From MFD00082-c5 sp963697995 (lineage in GTDB: Bacteria > Chlamydiota > Chlamydiia > Chlamydiales > JAJFMB01): a DNA stretch of 64,000 nucleotides. Of this stretch, positions 62,560 through 64,000 are shown piece by piece (within the stretch, counting starts at the first letter, position 1; the number at the start of each line of letters is the position of its first letter). The stretch is from the NCBI GenBank assembly GCA_963697995.1, contig OY969110.1, forward strand, positions 1,674,001-1,738,000, given 5' to 3'. Below the pieces are notes generated by a model. The model saw nothing but the letters and a program-made list of their open reading frames with translations, did no database searches and was not told the origin of the DNA. The translations under genes and the position numbers were made by a program.

Positions 62560-64000
62560 TGAAAAAGTTCATTGCAGCCCTTATTTTAGTTATTCTCTTT
62601 ATTTTTGGGGGATTATCAGTTCTGTTTTATACAGACTCTGGAAAAGCTCTCCTTTTATCTCAAGCCACAAAGAGGTTTGAACAGCAGACGGCGCTTCGGC
62701 TAAAAGTTGATAACTTTTCGGCAACTCTTCCCTTCAATATCGTTTTTGAAGGAGTCTCTGTTTCTAGAGGTACTCAAGAGGTCTTAAAGGCTGAAAAAGG
62801 GGAACTTGTCATTTGGCTAACAGATCTTTTCTATAAGAAAAATACCTTACGAAAACTCCAATTTGAAAACGGGTATATGAGTGAGCATCTCTTTGGGGGA
62901 GTAAAAGGGGGAAAGGGCACCTTTCAGATTAATGAGTTGTCCCTGAAAAACTTTTATGTGGGGCAAATCGAAACTCCTTTAGATCTAAAAGGAGAACTTT
63001 CTATAGATGAAACCGTCTCTCAACTTAAAACTCATGTTTCAATTGATAGTACTCAACTCTTCGCTGATTTGAGAGCTGATTTGGACGCCTTAAAAGCTTC
63101 CATTAAGATTGTAGAACCTGAATGTGGTTATGTGACGAAAAGGTTCTCTTTGAAATCACATGCCCCTTTTACTTTTTTTGCCACTCTTTCAGGCTCTTTG
63201 GAAAGTTGGATGAAAAAAACAGTCTCAAAAGAGGGACTTCTTTTGGGAAATATGTCGTTTCAATATCCCAATTTGCAACTCTCTTCCGATGTCAGAATTG
63301 ATGAGGAAAACTTAATCACTTTATCAAAAGTTTTAGCTTCTCACACCGATTTTAAAGTGGTTGGGGATCTTTCGTTCGATACTGACCTCAACATTAAAAA
63401 AGGGTATGTCTCTGTTATTTCCGATCCTTTTAAAGTGGAGAGTGAGCTTAAGGGCTCTTTGACAAGTATGACTCTTTCAGGCTCTCTCTTTACACCTCAA
63501 TTTGGCAGTTGCGGTTTAACTGTTTTGACTTCCCTTGGAAAAGAGGAGTTGGCTGCAGATATTCGTGTCGATTCAGAAGTTTTTGGAGGCAAGCTCTTTC
63601 TTTACACCAAAAGCGCAGCAGACTTGTTAGCTCCTATAAAGACTTGGCCTTTTGGATTTGCTTACCAATCAGACACTCTTGATTGCGAAGGGCGAGGTGT
63701 TTGGAAGCTTGGAAAAGAAAGCTTTATGGTGATGATCGAGTCTTGTGCGGGTCAATTCATGGAGCATCCGATTCTGTTAAAAGAGCCGATTGTTTTAAGA
63801 GATAAAGAGCTCTCTCCCCTTCTTTTTCAATTGGAAAAGGGCAGTATCTCGGTTGTCGTCGACAATTTCGAAACTTTTCATACGACCACAAAAGGAGAGC
63901 ATTTACCTTTTTCTTTGATTCAAAAATTTTTGCCCACTCTTCCGCTTGAGGCCGATGTTTCTTTAAATGCCACCCTCTTTGGAGATCCTTCAAAACTGCA
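62559..64000 (+). CDS. tamB: TamB-like translocation/assembly protein, N-terminal part
   Basis: Large inner-membrane-anchored protein that works with TamA in outer membrane assembly or lipid transport. From ATG 62559 (overlapping the TamA TAA as TAATG) the frame is open for about 480 codons to the window edge. It has one N-terminal membrane helix (FIAALILVILFIFGGLSVLF), the TamB-like opening LKVDNFSATLPFNIVFEGVSVS and VIWLTDLFYKKNTLRKLQFE, then many short beta-strand repeats. The C-terminal DUF490 domain lies outside. Identification rests on this start pattern and the tamA neighbour. Confidence 0.85.
   Translation, partial: MKKFIAALILVILFIFGGLSVLFYTDSGKALLLSQATKRFEQQTALRLKVDNFSATLPFNIVFEGVSVSRGTQEVLKAEKGELVIWLTDLFYKKNTLRKLQFENGYMSEHLFGGVKGGKGTFQINELSLKNFYVGQIETPLDLKGELSIDETVSQLKTHVSIDSTQLFADLRADLDALKASIKIVEPECGYVTKRFSLKSHAPFTFFATLSGSLESWMKKTVSKEGLLLGNMSFQYPNLQLSSDVRIDEENLITLSKVLASHTDFKVVGDLSFDTDLNIKKGYVSVISDPFKVESELKGSLTSMTLSGSLFTPQFGSCGLTVLTSLGKEELAADIRVDSEVFGGKLFLYTKSAADLLAPIKTWPFGFAYQSDTLDCEGRGVWKLGKESFMVMIESCAGQFMEHPILLKEPIVLRDKELSPLLFQLEKGSISVVVDNFETFHTTTKGEHLPFSLIQKFLPTLPLEADVSLNATLFGDPSKL

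Overview
The window looks like a chromosomal segment from an environmental, amoeba- or arthropod-associated member of the Chlamydiae (order Parachlamydiales or similar). The best evidence is gene order: kdsB-pyrG-yqgF-zwf-pgl, leuS and hemL-yqgE, and the tlyC-tlyC-nifS-PP2C block match clusters I remember from Chlamydia (CT182-186, CT209-211, CT256-259; recalled, not checked). A Legionella-type major outer membrane protein and several eukaryote-like repeat proteins (LRR, Sel1, TPR) point to the larger environmental lineages rather than Chlamydia itself. The DNA is AT-rich. I see no rRNA, CRISPR array, integrase or transposase gene.

Layout. 1-5 kb: end of rnr, divergent leuS, then five tandem copies of a 280-bp terminal-inverted-repeat element. 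5-13 kb: an LRR protein, then a minus-strand operon kdsB-pyrG-yqgF-zwf-opcA-pgl (LPS sugar activation, CTP supply, oxidative pentose phosphate entry). 13-23 kb: two envelope proteins, another element cluster, an AsmA-like protein, an unknown protein, a peroxiredoxin, a 75-bp tandem repeat, two Sel1-type paralogues and a beta-barrel OMP. 23-33 kb: an archaeal-type AspRS fused to a YbaK editing domain, a methyltransferase, mgtE, typA, a TPR protein and a YyaL-like thioredoxin-domain protein. 33-44 kb: a 1015-residue coiled-coil protein, a Nudix-methyltransferase-Nudix cassette beside tRNA-Leu(UAG), two CNNM/CBS membrane proteins, a cysteine desulfurase, PP2C, a CPBP protease and a lipoprotein. 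44-52 kb: tdh, def, an ADGF-like adenosine deaminase, an MFS transporter, a sialidase-like propeller and a cyclophilin. 52-64 kb: an RsmI-like methylase, split holA, a HAD phosphatase with an SpsF-NeuB fusion (nonulosonic acid pathway), mlaE-mlaF-mlaD, yqgE, frameshifted hemL, frameshifted tamA and the start of tamB.

Themes. Envelope construction is prominent: KDO activation, Mla lipid transport, TamA/TamB, AsmA, an OMP, and a possible surface nonulosonic acid. Several proteins are candidate host-interaction factors (LRR, Sel1 pair, adenosine deaminase, coiled-coil protein). The least conventional observations are the AspRS-YbaK fusion with a decayed in-frame duplicate of its tail just past the stop codon; a family of 280-bp inverted-repeat elements whose three main clusters all lie between convergent genes and twice supply the upstream gene's stop codon; and five apparent frameshifts in three normally important genes within 10 kb, which could be sequence errors or real decay.
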